Notes under the pieces: model-generated
Seen by the model: the letters and a program-made list of their open reading frames with translations, nothing else
Database searches by the model: none
What the model was told of the DNA's origin: nothing
Position numbers and translations under genes: made by a program
In this document: positions 33,330 through 46,079 of the stretch, piece by piece
Layout of the letters: each line of letters begins with the position of its first letter
Position numbering within the stretch: position 1 is the stretch's first letter
NCBI RefSeq assembly: GCF_029168945.1
Contig: NC_083606.1
Coordinates: forward strand, 13,170,041 to 13,234,040
DNA: 64,000 nucleotides
Direction: 5' to 3'
Source: Cannabis sativa
Lineage: Eukaryota; Streptophyta; Magnoliopsida; Rosales; Cannabaceae

Positions 33330-35716
33330 ACTATATTTGATATGGACTATATGAATCAGATGTTCCAGGATTACTTGAACAGATGAGTAATCATGTTTAT
33401 CAATGACATCTTGGTGTATTTTGAATTAGAAGAAAAGTATGAATTGCATCTCAGAGCGGTTTTGCAAAGGTTACGGGATCACAAGCTTTATGCTAAATTC
33501 AAAAAGTGTGAATTCTGGTTATCTTGTGTCTCATTTTGGGGCACAAAGTGGATAAAGATGGGATCATGGTAGATCCAACCAAAATTGAAGCTGTTCGGGA
33601 TTGGCGAGCACCGAAATCAGCTACAGAGGTTAAAAGTTTTCTGGGTTTAGTTGGTTATTACCGTCAGTTTGTGAGGGTTTTTCAAAGATAGTTGTACCCT
33701 TAATGGAGTTGACTTGAAAGAACCAGAAGTTTGTTTGGACTGATCGGTCTGAGAAAAGTTTCCTGGAGTTAAAGCAACGCTTGATTACCGCTCCTGTACT
33801 AACTCTTCCTTCAGATAAGGAAAAGTTTGTGGTATATTGTGATGCCTCGAGACAGGGTCTCGGCTGTGTGCTTATGCAGGCTAGGAGGGTAATAGCTTAT
33901 GCTTCTCGGCAGTTAAAGGAGTACGAGCAGAGGTACTCTACTCATGAATTAGAACTCGCACTAGTGGTATTTGCGCTAAAGATTTGGCGGCATTACCTTT
34001 ATGGCGAGAAATGTGAGATATACACTGATCATAAAAGTCTAAAATACTTCTTTACCCAGAACGACTTGAATATGAGGCAGAGGCGTTGGTGGGAGTTGGT
34101 GAAGGATTATGATTGTGAGATCCTTTATCATCCTGGTAAGGCCATTGTGGTTGCTGACGCTTTAAGTAGAAAAGGTCAGAGTCAGTTGAATTCTATGAAG
34201 CAAATCTCCCAACAGCTGGCAAATGAAATGACTCAAGCTCAGATTGAGTTGGTTGTGGGGCGATTGGCTAATATTACCCTGCAATCCACTCTTCTTGAGA
34301 GAATTAAAGAAGCACAAAAGCAGGATTTAGAATTGATAAAAACCCAAGCTAGGGTTTCGGCTGGGAAGGCTAGTGATTTCTCAATGGATAAAACGGGAAT
34401 ATTGAGATTTGGTAATCAAATTTGTGTGCTTATGGATGAAAACATCAAGAAAGAGATCATGGATGAGTCTCACACGACTCCTTATTCAGTACATCCAGGG
34501 TCGACAAAGATGTACTAAGACCTGAAAGCCATGTTTTGGTGGCCAGGCATAAAGAATGACATCGCTGAGTATGTTGCAAAGTGCCTTACGTGTCAGCAAG
34601 TGAAAGCTGAGCACCAGCGACCTGCAGGGTTGCTGCAACCACTGAATATACCAGAGTGGAAATGGGAAGATATAGCCATGGACTTCGTGGTAGGTATGCC
34701 TAGAACCACGGGACAATTTGACTCTGTGTGGGTCATAGTGGACAGGTTTACAAAGTCTGCTCACTTTTTACCTGTACGGACGAATTTCTCCATTGATCAG
34801 TATGCTGAGTTATATGTTAGAGAAATTGTTTGTCTGCATGGTGTCGCAAAGTCCATTTTTTGGATAGGGATCTGAAGTTTACATCAAGATTCTGGGAAAG
34901 TCTGCATCGAGCTATGGGAACTCAGTTAAAGTTCTACACAGCTTTTCATCCTCAGGCGGATGGGCAATCCGAGAGGACCATTCAGATTTTAGAGGACATG
35001 CTACGGGCATGTGTGCTTGACTTTGAAGGATCATGGGTAAAGTACCTTCCCCTGATCGAGTTCTCTTATAATAACAGCTATCAGACAACAATCGGGATGG
35101 CTCCTTATGAACTTTTATATGGATGAAAGTGTAAATCGCCCATTCACTGGGATGAAGTGGGTGAAAGGAAGTTCTTGGGTCCCGAAGCTGTTCAGAGAAC
35201 AAGTGAGACAGTTGACAAGATTAGAGCGCGAATGCTCGCGGCTCAGGATAGGCAGAAGAGTTATGCTGATCCAAAGCGTCGAAATATTGATTTTCAGGTC
35301 AGGGACATGGTATTTCTCCGAATATCTCCGATAAAAGGCATAAAACGCTTTGGGAAGAAAGGAAAGCTTAGCCCAAGGTTCATTGGACCTTTTGAAATCC
35401 TTGTGAGGATAGGGCAAGTAGCGTACAGGTTGGCTATGCCCCCAGCGCTGGCAGCTGTACATATTGTATTCCATGTTTCAATGCTTCAGAAGTATGTCTC
35501 GAACTCGTCCCATGTTCTGAGTTATGAGGCATTGGAACTTCAGCCACACTTATCATATGAGGAACAACCAGTGCAAATACTTGATAGAAGAGAGAAATTC
35601 TTGAGAAGCAATACTGTGGCACTGGTGAAAGTACTGTGGAAGAACAGTAAGATAGAAGAGGCAACCTGGGAACTCGAGACGGATATCCAGCAGAAATATC
35701 CAGAGTGGTTCAGGTA
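33330..35716 (+). pseudogene. G2 RT end, RNase H, integrase and chromodomain remnant
   Basis: After the deletion only the end of reverse transcriptase remains. Its catalytic motif has changed to FINDILVYF (first Asp to Asn), and stops and a frameshift follow. RNase H is well kept (33781-34190: [34 protein letters not shown]). Integrase follows with its zinc-binding end (H..HPG, CLTCQQVK) and the core MDFVVGMP, a stop at about 34516 and a frameshift near 34860. It continues to FHPQADGQSERTIQ, a TGA at 35124, and a chromodomain tail (VKVLWKNSKIEEATWELE) ending at 35716. The element is dead. Confidence 0.9.
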
Positions 35717-35752
35717 AATTTCGGGGCAAAATTTCTATAAGGAGGGGGTAAT

Positions 35753-38636
35753 TGTAATACCCGGAATTAAGAAAAAGGATTAGCAAAGCACTAACTAGAT
35801 AATTATGAGTAATTGAGGAATTATATTATTATATAGTTCAATATATGTGAATTTATATGAATTTTAATATGTTAAAGACCCCATTGGTGAGCCAGGGGCA
35901 TTTTGGTAATTATGACCCGAGAAGGGTAAATTGATGAAATTAATTTAATTATGTGCTTAATAGAACTATATTATTATATAGTGTGCCTGTGTTGTCTTTT
36001 CAGGTGTGTTCTGGCAGGTTGGCGCGGTATAGTCACAACCGGGTATTTCAGGCTGAACGAGGTTCGGGCCCGAAATGCAATTTGAATTGTATTATTTGAC
36101 ATTTTATTTGATAATATGAAATCTGAAATTTATTTGGAAATAAATGGGTGTGGAATGACATAAATACCCTTGTGTGGGTGAATAAGTGTGTATTAGCCCT
36201 AAGGGCACTTTGGTCATTTGACCTTTATTTTCTATGATGGATAAAGATGATTTTTTTTGGAAAAAAAATGGGATTAATTTCTGGTGTTATCCCTTTCTCT
36301 TACCCGACCCTCTCTCCCTCTCTTGCTCTCTTGATTTTCAATTTTAAGAATTGAAGAAAATTGCTTGGTGTTACTTGATTTTGGAGCTTTATTTGGAAGG
36401 ATTTTAAGCTTGGGATTGAGGTAGTTTCTTGCTGAATTTTTTTGAAATTGATTGCTGAAATTCTTGGGGTAAAAGCATGTTTTAAGTTTTGAATGTTCTT
36501 TGTTCCATGTTAAGTGGATTAGTGTTAATCTTGTTAAAATTGAGCTTGTTGTTGTTGTATGCTTCTTTGATGAGTTTGGGCAGAGATTTTATGGTATTTT
36601 CTAGCTTGGAATCATGTGTTTCTAACATGTGTTATTGCTGGAAAATTATTTGAGTTGTTGAAGATGAAGCTCTTGTTCAAGAGCTTTTAGTTCCTTAGTT
36701 AAACATGATTTTGTGATATATATGCAACCTGGTTTTGGGGGTTTTATGTTGGAATTGATGCATGAAATATATTATTTTGACCCCTTAATAATTGCTAGCA
36801 ATCCTATTTGTTGATTTGAGAGTTTGGTTGTGAATTGGGGTGATTTGGATGAGTTTTGGGCATGAAAATCGTTGCTGGTTTTTGAGTTTTCTGGGTTTTG
36901 AACCCAGGTGCCGCGGCATGGTATTTAGCATGCCGCGGCGCGCCCATTTCTTTCTGGGCATACCCCTTTTGTAAACTTCTAATGGCCATAACTTTGTGAT
37001 CCGGACTCCGATTTAGGAGTTCTATATACCGTTGAAAATCTCTTTTCGAGCTCTATCTGAATATGTGAATTTTAAATGCCATGTGAATATTTTATGAAAA
37101 TGAAATCAGGGGTTAACCCTATTTGTGAAATCCCGAATTGTGTGACTAGGATTACCGGCACTTGATCAGGAGCACCCGGGGATTTGGAATCTCTATCATT
37201 GCAGGACATCAGGTAAGACAGTGATTAGCACGTAAAGTATGCGCAGTGGCGCTTATATTGTGAATGATATGCATGAAAGTTTAGTAACCGGGATTAGGGT
37301 TACTACCCTAACATGAGCGGTTTAATAGCCTAGGGTTATTACCCTAGTGATATATGTTGTATAAATACTATGCCATGTTGGATAAATGTATATATTGAGA
37401 TTATGAATTATGCGCTTAAGGCATAATTAAGCTAGACTCGGTAAGTTGGTACCTTGAGTTAATTTTAATGCGGTCTAGGGTTATTACCCTAGAATATTAA
37501 GAATCCAGTAAAAGCATGAGTTAGGCTTAACATTCTTAATAAATGTTATTTGAGTATATAGAAGTGTATTGTATGTGTGTTTACTTGTTTGTAAGTTAGG
37601 GTTATTACCCTAAGATTATATATGTTGTAGTAAATGTTGAATACACGCATGTATGTTAAAAGTTATGTGAATGAGACATAACCGGGTTAGACCTGGTATA
37701 TATCACCAGGATAAACCATTGAAAGAACGTAATGTATGGATTACGTATATATATAAGAATAGGGTTATGCGAGCAAGGCATAACCAGGTTAGGCTCGGTA
37801 ATCAAAACCGAGGTAAACCCTACTAAGGCCTTATTGTATATAGACGTGTGAGAGCAACACGTAGGTCTACGCCACGTAGACATAAATAGGCATGTGAGCG
37901 TAACATGCAGGTCTACAGTAGATAGACCAATGGTGCAGTGGGCACCATCAGTTATGTGTTATACATATTGAGATTAAGGGTTATGCGTTCAAGGCATAAT
38001 CAAGTTGGACTCGGTAATTAGAACCGAGATGAACTATTCTAGGGCCTTATTGTAATTAGACGTGTGAGAGCAACACGTAGGTCTACGCCACGTAGATATA
38101 AATAGATGTGTGAGGGCAACACATAGGTCTACGCCACGTAGACATAAATAGGCATGTGAGTGTGACATGCAGGTCTGTGACACACAGACATATATGAATG
38201 GCATTATTGTTTAAATAGTATGATGAGCATATTATTATTGTTATGTTATATACTGTCTTGCTGGGCTTGGCTCACGGGTGCTCTACTGTGCAGGAAAGGG
38301 TAAGGCATTAGCTGATCAACCATGAGTTTCAGGAGCAGGGCGAGGAATGTACATGTTCATGCCACTTCAGACCAAGCGGGTTATGGGTCTAACAGTATTG
38401 ACTTTTGTATTCTATTTTGCCACTTAGGTCGGCTAGAAAGAAAGGACTTGTAATAAGTTTGTAAATATTTTTGGGATCCCAACGGTTTAAAAGTTTAAAA
38501 GTATTACAAGTTTTATTTTCATTCCGATTAATTTAAAAGTTTAAATTCTGCGCTATTTTGATTAGTAATCCCGAATTAGGGGATTAGGATTCCATAAGCA
38601 TTTTGGGTAGCGTGCCTAATTATTTAGGGCGTTACA
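35753..38636 (+). repeat. G2 3' LTR
   Basis: TGTAATACCC to GGGCGTTACA, preceded by the purine tract GGAGGGGG (35741-35748) and followed by GATGT. It matches the 5' LTR closely, apart from small indels such as an (AT)n stretch near 28190 that is shorter here. Confidence 0.93.
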
Positions 38637-40252
38637 GATGTGTTTTACGTTACTTGTAAGGATGAAAATTGTAAATGGAGATTAAGGGGGAAGAAGAAGG
38701 CACTTTGTGACATGTTTGAGGTTACTGTGTTTCACAACGAACACACATGTAACTTGGATTCTAGACATTGTGATCACCGTCAAGCAGCACTGTGGGTTAT
38801 TGGTCACATTATTAAGAACAAGTACACATCATATGGATCTAACTACAAGGCAAAAGACATATAGAGGGATATGTTTGATGAATATGGCATCAAGATGAGT
38901 TATGAGAAAGCTTGGAGGTGCAGAGAGAAGGCAGTTATGTACAAGAGGGGAACTCCAGCAAAATCTTATACAAAGTTATATGGTTACTTTTACATGCTGG
39001 AACAGAAGAATCCAGGTACTATTACTGACATTGTCAGCGAGGATGACCGATTCAAGTACTGTTTCTGGTCTCTCGATGCTTGTAGGAGGGGATTTAAGTT
39101 TTTTTGTCCTGTGATTAGTATTGACGGAACATTCTTGAAGACAAAGTATGGAGGAACATTGTTAGTTGTTGTTGCGTACGATGCAAACAACCTATTGTTT
39201 TCAGTAGCCTATGCAATTGTTGACAGTGAGAATCATGACTCTTAGAAGTATTTCTTGCGGAAGTTAAAGGAAGCCATTGGTGAGGTTGAAAATCTTATGT
39301 TCATATCGAATAGGCATCAAAGCATTGAACATGCTATTGAGGTGTTTTCCCAAAAGCATGCCACTGTGCATGCTTCAAGCATATTACTAAGAATGTCATT
39401 CACAAGTTTAAGACTGGTGTATGCAACCGGCAAATATGGCGTGTAGCTTACGCATGGAACAAGACGGAATGTGATAGACATTTTAAGGTGCTGAAACAGA
39501 TGGACCCTGCCATTGCTACATACGTCGAGAAAATAGGGTTTGAAAAGTGGGCTCGTCCTTATTGTCCATGCGATCAGTACAACATAATGACAAGCAACGC
39601 TGCCGAAAGCTTCAACAGGGTGACAGAAGAATTCAGAAAATATCCAGTAACTATTTTGGTTGACTTAATCAAGTTCACACTTCAAAATTAGTTTGCTTCT
39701 CGTCTCGAAAAGGCTAGTAAGTGCGCTACTCCTTTGGCTACTACTTTTGAAAATGATTTAGAGGATAAACACAAAGATGGTATGTTCAGGAGTGTCCTTC
39801 GTAATGGTGCCCAATTATTTAACGTTGGTACGAGTCCTCAAGGTGAGAGAGGTGGTGATGTGGACTTAGTGGAGAGAACATGCACTTATGGACTTTTCTA
39901 AATGCTCAAAATCCCTTGTCCCCATGCATGTGCCGCAGCAGTTAGTCAGAATGTGAGCGTGTACGCACTTAACTCTCCATATTACACAAAAGAAACGTGG
40001 AAGAAGATCTACGATGCCACAATTAATATTGTTGGCAAGGAGGATGAGTGGGTACTACCGGAACACATCAAGAACATAAGAATCGGGGTACCAGTGGAGA
40101 AAAAACCAGTAGGTCGGCCTAGGAAGAGAAATGCAGGTAGAAGACCGATGAAGCGTCGACCGTCTAGTGGTCAGGTGGTAGTGGAACCTCGTAATTGTTC
40201 GATATGTCACGGTCCAGGGCACAACAGAGCTACATGCAAAGCTCGAGTTTGA
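38637..40252 (+). pseudogene. MULE transposase, catalytic and C-terminal part
   Basis: Continues the gene cut at 18753, past GATGT. Visible in order: the end of the MuDR DNA-binding domain (VTCKDENCKWRL); the MULE core with SIDGTFLKTKYGGTLL (first catalytic Asp, about 39124); the FISNRHQSI motif, where family members have Asp before RH but this copy has Asn; then a one-base shift near 39343. Next come the zone with CACFKHIT (other frame), the SNAAESFN region, the SWIM finger (IPCPHACAAAV; upstream partner reads CTYG where a second Cys is usual), a basic hinge and the CCHC knuckle CSICHGPGHNRATC. Stops at 38862, 39243, 39689 and 39899 fit single C-to-T or G-to-A changes. The true stop is at 40250-40252. 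Confidence 0.9.
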
Positions 40253-40757
40253 ACTGTTTCTCTAATATTTAGATGCATATGTGTTGTATTGCTAGTTGTT
40301 GTTTAACAGGACTATAGCTTGAATATTTAATAATATGCATGGATGTTTTTAATGTGTCTGCGACTTTGTGCGATATTTATGCGATTCATGTGTGATTTTA
40401 TTTCATATTTCATAACTGTTGTTCTATGTGATTTTTATGCGATATGTATGCGATTTTGTTGCACCATTTTTTATATTTTCTTTGTGATGTCTATGCGATT
40501 TCTGTGAGACATTTGGCGATTTTACTGGTAACATGTCTAATATTCTATGTTGTCTAATCTTCACAATTTTTATGCAATATATGTGCGACATTTTTAGCGA
40601 GTTAGTTGTCTTTTTCTGCATGTTATTATTACAACTATTAAATTATTTACGATGTCTATGCGATATAGGTGCAACATTTGAGCGATTGAACATTTTACAG
40701 TATAATATAATATAATTGCAAAAGATTATGTGTATATATGAATAACGTTACAAAAAA
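40253..40757. repeat. Inter-gene spacer of the MULE with GCGAT motifs (+)
   Basis: Between the convergent gene ends lie more copies of GCGATTT, GCGATAT and GCGACAT (about 40365-40690), all on the plus strand, the transposase sense. No ORF of note. Confidence 0.75.
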
Positions 40758-42340
40758 CTACCATGTCAAGTTCTGGTAAAATAAGTCCACACACCACCTA
40801 TGTTTAAAGGTGAGCATGTTATCATCATTAACATGCTCAAACGAACGGTCCAACATGCAGTGTTTAATGTACTTTATGGCAAACATTCCACAATCGCCAC
40901 TACAAATTAAAAAATTAGTAAATATTAGCAACAATTAAGTTAAGTAATTGATAATGGAGTACAAAATTAAATAAATTGCATAAATTAAAAAAGAGAGATT
41001 TACCTTGTATTCGTTTGTGGTACAACCTCAGAGGTAGCTCTTCTATAATGCAGTGGTAGGAGTTGGCTAAGATCACTGCAATCAACCGGAAGCACATAAT
41101 TGTTCAGTTCAAAATAACCACTAGCTGGAATTAGATTTGTAAATAGCTCGCCGTAAGGCTTCAAATATGACTCCATGTTCTGCTTAGTGGTGCCACTGAT
41201 ATCACAATCATATACAATAATCTCCCAGTTATCAATATCCACCTCAACTGCCACCCAGTTGTGCTCTTTGAGAAGGTTCAACACAAAGTACATATAATCC
41301 TGGTTCTCCCAACACGGCAAGTGTCTGTGCTCTATCCCCAGCACATAATTCAAAACGGCCTCATCCCATTTCATCTTGCTCTTGTCACCTTCATAATAAT
41401 TCCAATACATCGAGAATATCTGTGGAGCAGATGTGTCCAAAACTACACATTTTTGAGTGTACACTTCTAGATAGAGGTTCCGTCTTCTTCTCAATAAGTG
41501 CGCCATGGCATCAATTTGCTGTGTTCCAAAAGAAAAAAGTTAGACAGATATCGGACATATGTCGCACAAAAATTGCATGAAATCGCATATGGGAAATCAA
41601 AAAAACTGTTTCATTAATCGCACAAAAGTCGCATATAAATTGCACATAAGTCGCACAAATAATACATAAAAAAAGAAGTGAATAAATAACATAAAATCGC
41701 CCCAGAAGTCTCACAATAATCGCATAATGTTGATAATATCGCAAACTAATCGCATATAAATCGCATTAAACTCGCACAATAATTTAAAAACACAATAAAT
41801 TTATTCTGTTAAGAAAGAACCTACAGCATCGTCGAGCCATTCTCCCTACACTCTCAGTTTGACGAACCACGATCGATTGGCTGGGCCAGTGTGAACATCC
41901 CTAGGACAGCCATTGTCCCTCGCGTAAGTGATCCACTTCTGGAAAAAATTTAACAGCCGCGAGTCCGCCAGTTTCACAACGTCTACTTCAACTGGCCCAT
42001 GTCATTGTTTCTTCCTCCCCTCTATGTAGTCGTTCAAGAAAACCGGCTTCTGTTTTCTCCTAACCCTAGAGAAGTCCACCCTGCAGGTGGCCCATTCAAC
42101 TCTTCCACATCCTGAGATTCTGTACCACCCAGGGCAATCACAATGGCGTTTGTAGGAGTAGAAGGAATCTCATCTATGTTGGGTTCTCAATCTTCTGGAT
42201 AGACATCATCCTCATCAAAATCATCTCTGCGATGATGGATGTATCTTCTGTAATGGCTCTGCTGAGTCTGATGGATGTGTCGACGATGATTGATGTGCTG
42301 GCCCTAATGGTTGTGTCGGCTCCGAAGGCTGCTTCTGTAA
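40758..42340 (-). pseudogene. MULE Ulp1-like gene, 3' part (C48 protease domain)
   Basis: Minus-strand exons: about 42340-41825 (Pro/Ser-rich linker, then KWITYARDNGCP..EWLDD with at least two stops), 41518-41004 (IDAMAHLLRRRR to VVPQTNT) and 40899-40758 (GDCGMFAIKYIKHC to the TAG). Borders are GT-AG and the phases agree. Catalytic residues of the Ulp1/C48 fold are present: His in EHNWVAVEVDI, Asp 18 residues on in VYDC, and Cys in GDCGMF. The family removes SUMO-like modifiers, but the role of MULE-borne versions is not established. Introns carry GCGAT motifs in the gene's sense. The gene is split at 42340 by a copia element and resumes at 51188. Confidence 0.85.
41540..41790 (-). repeat. 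GCGAT/GCGAC motif array in Ulp1-like intron
   Basis: About ten ATCGCA, GTCGCA or similar copies are seen on plus, that is TGCGAT or TGCGAC on the minus strand, which is the sense of the Ulp1-like gene. Confidence 0.85.
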
Positions 42341-42844
42341 CAAACATAACCCTAGTGGAATGCTATAAATAGATAGTGAAGGCTTCAGGAAATTTACACT
42401 TAAATTTCACACTAAAATTTTCTACTTTTTCCTTCAGAGAAAAATCTGAGCCTTCTCTCTCCCTGTCTTTGGCCGACCACTCCATCTTTCTCTTCCTCAT
42501 TGAGATTTCGAAATTCTTAGTGTTAGAGTAGTGCCCACACACAGCAAGTGATACCTCAATCATAGTGAGGAAGATCGTGAAGAAAGACTTTCAGCAAAAA
42601 GGAGTTTCAGCACTAAAGAATCAGAGAAAGAGATCCAGGTTCAGATATTGATAATGCTCTGCTATAGAAAGGAATCAAGGGGTAGATATCTGAACAGAAG
42701 GAGTCATTATATTCCACTGCACCCAATGTAAGGTTTACTAAACTTTATATGTGTTTATTTCATCATTTTAGAAAGTTCATATTTAGGGTGTTAATCAACA
42801 TACTTGTGAGTAGATCTAAGATCCTGGTAAAATAATTTCCAACA
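42341..42844 (+). repeat. Truncated 5' LTR of the copia element
   Basis: Corresponds base for base in length (504 bp) to 50684-51187 of the 3' LTR, with few differences, from CAAACATAACCC to TTTCCAACA. The first ~1.4 kb of the LTR is missing. Confidence 0.9.
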
Positions 42845-42846
42845 AC

Positions 42847-42859
42847 TGGTATCAGAGCC
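42847..42859 (+). other. Primer binding site, tRNA-Met type (copia element)
   Basis: TGGTATCAGAGCC starts two bases after the LTR end AACA. Confidence 0.88.
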
Positions 42860-43329
42860 ATGGTAATTGATTTGCTTGCAAGAAATTTGGACTTTAAAAC
42901 GATTGTTTGATGTTTTGGATGGTATCATGTTGTATTGAGTGTTATTTGATGATTGATTGATGTTTGTGAATTTTCGTGAAAAATAATTGAATATCTGTTT
43001 CTGGAATTATTTTTATTGGATAGTATGGAAAAATTAAGCAATTTACTTTTTTATAGAACTAAATTTCGATTTAATTTTAATTAGTTATGATTTTTTGAAG
43101 TTTCGGAAAAATTTCGAGATTGAGCAACAAAGTTGTGCGCGCGGAAATCATTCAGATTTCCCCTGCGCCGAGTTTGCATGCCCAAATCACCCATGCACGC
43201 GCGCGGACGGGTATGCACAGCGTCCCGTCCGTACAGCTTGCAATTTTTTCGTTTTTCTTTGTTTTTTCATGCTTTTTCATGGAATTAACTTCCGATTTTT
43301 TGTGTAGTTCTGTATTTATACATTTACTA

Positions 43330-46060
43330 TTCCTAATTCAATTCTAATTATCATAATTAATTTATTTAATAGTTTTTAAATTTAATTCACGATATTAGTG
43401 TAATTTGAATTTGAAATAGTCAATATCTATCTTTTTTGCTTAATTATCTATCTTATTTTTAAATTTGATTATATCTTATCTTATTTTTAAATTTAAGGTC
43501 AGATTTTAAATTTTTAAATTAAATCTTTTTTTTAAATAATTTGACCTTATTTAAATTTAAAATAAGATAACTATAATCATGTAATTTTAAATAGATGTAA
43601 GATATTTTGCTAACTTTTAAATTTTGTTATTTTATTTATTTAAATTACATTTAAAATCTGAAAAAGATATTTATTTATCTTTTTTAATTTTTTATTTAAT
43701 TTTATTTATAAAATAACATTAAATATTTAAAAGTAGTTAGCAAATTTTGAAATGATATTTAGGTTGGTTGAAACCTAACTTTTCAAAATTGTAGGTTTAA
43801 TTTTAAATTTTTTTTTAAAATATTTCGAATTTTTTTAAAAAAAATTTTAAATTTTTCGAAAATATTTTTTTTTTATTTAATTAATTATTTTTTTGAAATT
43901 ATTTATTTAAAATTAATAAATCCTACATCCAACTATCCAACTAACCTTGTTGCAGGAGTATGTGTTTTAGCTTGTTTGTAAGTTTTTAAAACCTATTATT
44001 GCTTGATTGCAAATAGTCATAGTAAACTTGTTGACAGATCCAATGATCTGATTTTAACTCATGGCTCCCTTAGTCAAGTAAATAATTTGTAACAGGTATA
44101 TTTACAATCTTCTTTCATCTGTGTATGACCTAGCAACATGATAGGATCCATCCAAATTGTGTGCCTGTGTGAGGCTATGTGTTTAATTTTATTATAGATG
44201 CATATAGGTTGTTGTTGCTAAATAAAATATCATAGTTTTTGATAGATTTTATTTAGGCCGATTTAGTTTTGGGCCTATTCAATTAATAACAGTTGTTCAT
44301 TTTAAGGTTAAATTCCTCTCTTTTGGGCCTTGTGTGAGGGTTGGGAGCCATAGTAGTGGGTACGACATACTGAACCCAGCATCCCCTCACATGAACTACC
44401 CCAATTATGAAGGCCCATTTGCCCGATTTGAATAACTGTACTAGCTTAATTAAACTAATTTAACCTAATAAAATTATTAGCAACATAATTAATTTCATTT
44501 ATTTTGAAATTAATTTAAGAAAACCATAGCTTAAAAAAAAAAATTATTCTAAGCTAAACTATGTGTAGTTTCTTGTATTTAATTAAATATAGAATTATAA
44601 CCATCTAGATTCTTTCTGAAGCTTAATTTAAATTTTTCATTAAATATTCCTATTTAAGTTGATATTTAGTTATCTCTATCTAATCAACTTAAATCTGAAT
44701 ATCTTTTGGATTTAAAATTTTAAAATTAAGTTGAGGAATTTTAGGCATTGGTTATTAAGATTCTTTAAGATATTTTTTTTTAAGTTAATATCTTTTCGAA
44801 TATTAACTTAAAATGGAATATTTTCAAATTAAGTGGTTACAACTTAATTTTTGATATTTAATTAAATTTAAATTTGAAAATATTTAAGTTCTAGATTTTT
44901 CTAATACAACTTAAATTAGATATTTTTTTCAAATTTTGTGGAAAGATACTTAGTCAAATAAGATATTTTCTAGATAGTTATTTTCTAGACTACTTATTAT
45001 TTCTAATATTAAATAGGAAAATATTATACATTGTGAAATTAATTATTTAAATAATTAATTTTGGTACAATTTATTTTAAGTATATTTTTCCTAGTATTAA
45101 ACTAGAGATTAATAATTAAGCCTTCTCTACACTTAATTATTTATTTCTTGAATTTAATACATTTAATTAATTTAAAAATTAAATATCTAAGTTGATTTTC
45201 ATCATGATACTTAAATATTTCTTTTTCATGACACTTAATTAAATAGAAAATTATTTTAAGTTGAAATTTATTTTTTCAACTTAAACTTAAATAATTTTTA
45301 AAATATATTTTTTCTTTATTTTATTAATCAAATTTCTAAATTGCATTTCTTAAATGCTGGAATTTCGAATTTTATTTGAAAAATATATTAAAGCTGTAAA
45401 TTATTTATTTTAATTTTGGACCAACTTAAATCAATGATTTTTTCATTTAATGATTAATTTAAAATAAACAAAGTAAAATATATTTAATTAGAAAATGAAT
45501 TAATTAGTCAATGAAAATCTAGATAGATATTATCTGTTTTTTTTTACTTGAAATATTTTTCTAGTGTATTTAATTAAATAGAAAATTAATATTTAAGTTG
45601 ATTTTCATCATCATACTTAAATATTTGAAATTTTTCTTATATATTTAATTAAATAGGAAAATTATTTTTTTCTTGTAAATTAATTTTATTAATTAATTTT
45701 GGGCCAACATTAAATTAGAATAATTTTTCCATGATTTATTTTTTATTTTAACATGCATTTTCGAAAATTGTATTCTTAAATACTTTAATTTTTCGAAATG
45801 CAATATATATTTATAGAAAATTAAATTTGAGTTGTAAATTAATTTAAATTAATTTTGTGACAACTTAAATTGAATATTTTTCTAAATATTTATTGGAAAT
45901 TATTACTAAGATGGAAGAAATTCATGTTATTTTCATATCCATCTAAGTGAAATTTATAAATATTAAATTAAAATTTATATTTAGAATTTTTCATTCTAAA
46001 TTGAAAATTTTAATTAAATAAATATATTTAAAATAAATAGATTAAAATAAGTTTCAAAGA
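43330..46060 (+). other. AT-rich noncoding tract in the copia element
   Basis: About 2.7 kb of almost pure A/T phrases such as TTAATTAAATTTAAATT and TTTAAGTTGATTTTCATC, without ORFs. It stands where gag would be expected. Either gag has been replaced, as in large non-autonomous derivatives, or the region has expanded. I see no gene in it. Confidence 0.7.
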
Positions 46061-46079
46061 AAATACAACTCTCTTTAAA

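Larger units (their letters stand above)
27221..38636 (+). mobile_element. G2: Tekay/Del-like chromovirus, decayed
   Basis: Flanked by GATGT (27216-27220 and 38637-38641). It has LTRs of 2,901 and 2,884 bp and a tRNA-Met primer site at 30125. Its body (30122-35752) is interrupted by a copia solo LTR. The coding part is damaged by stops, a frameshift and loss of the protease and most of reverse transcriptase. Only ten bases of MULE sequence (27211-27220) separate it from G1. Its own length without the solo LTR is about 9.5 kb. Confidence 0.92.

Noticed and set aside
42363..42563. 66-aa minus frame, repeated at 50706-50906
   Set aside because: Part of the paired copia LTRs on the non-transcribed strand.
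43095..43347. Two overlapping frames with Cys/His-rich start
   Set aside because: Lie in the decayed copia body just after the primer site, with no domain; chance frames.
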